Origin: Paenibacillus oryzae
GTDB taxonomy: Bacteria; Bacillota; Bacilli; Paenibacillales; Paenibacillaceae
DNA length: 32,193 nt
Assembly (NCBI RefSeq): GCF_001675045.1
Contig: NZ_LYPA01000078.1
Span: 1-32,193, forward strand
Direction of reading: 5' to 3'
Position 1 is the first letter of the stretch. The number at the start of each line of letters is the position of its first letter. A program made the position numbers and the translations under genes. The notes below the pieces were generated by a model. The model did not search any database. It saw only the letters and a list, made by a program, of their open reading frames with translations, and had not been told where the DNA came from. Shown piece after piece: positions 32,192-32,193 of this stretch.

Positions 32192-32193
32192 TT

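Overview
This window is a chromosomal segment of an endospore-forming Bacillota bacterium, most likely Paenibacillus or a close relative. The evidence is the order dacF, spoIIAA, spoIIAB, sigF, spoVAA, spoVAB, spoVAF, lysA, ppiB, rib genes, scpAB, ytfI, gerW, dacB, spmAB, rluB, resABCDE, serA. Strong G-rich Shine-Dalgarno (SD) sites, frequent TTG starts and recognisable sporulation sigma-factor promoters agree. The genus is inferred from gene order and protein character, not from a database search.

Layout. 1-493: non-coding sequence with an imperfect ~42-nt tandem repeat, just upstream of a two-component system. 494-3872: response regulator, histidine kinase, ABC ATPase and ABC-2 permease, resembling B. 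subtilis ycbLMNO (peptide-antibiotic sensing/export type). 3984-9920: forespore module, made of dacF with its own terminator, the sigma-H-promoted spoIIA operon (SpoIIAA, SpoIIAB, sigma-F), then a sigma-G-type promoter driving spoVAA, spoVAB and spoVAF; spoVAC, spoVAD and spoVAE are not in the window. 10102-11918: lysA and ppiB. 11955-14909: FMN riboswitch, long structured leader, terminator, then ribE, ribBA, ribH; ribD is absent and ribE appears to start with ATT. 14951-17494: scpA, scpB, ytfI-like DUF2953 gene and gerW (ytfJ). 17727-20118: dacB, spmA, spmB (cortex and spore maturation) behind a sigma-E-like promoter. 20192-26834: rluB and the cytochrome c maturation/redox cluster resABC with resDE. 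27004-31588: serA on the minus strand, an unrecognised membrane-anchored protein, a CPBP-family membrane protease with a tiny tail-anchored partner, and a polysaccharide deacetylase lipoprotein. 31659-32193: three tandem copies of a 167-bp element with 14-bp terminal inverted repeats, running off the window edge.

How it fits together. Much of the window serves sporulation: the spoIIA operon sets up forespore sigma-F, sigma-G turns on spoVA and germination functions, and sigma-E in the mother cell drives the cortex genes. The rib and res operons are housekeeping (flavin supply, haem attachment to cytochrome c and its redox regulation).

The coding content is mostly well known, and I do not see a clearly new multi-gene system. 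The less explained items are the terminal-inverted-repeat family (a tandem array at the right edge plus a miniature, compensatory-mutated relative between resC and resD), the ATT start of ribE, the long ribE leader without ribD, the terminator inside the apparent serA leader, the phased repeats at the left edge, and a 54-residue ORF ahead of spmA.
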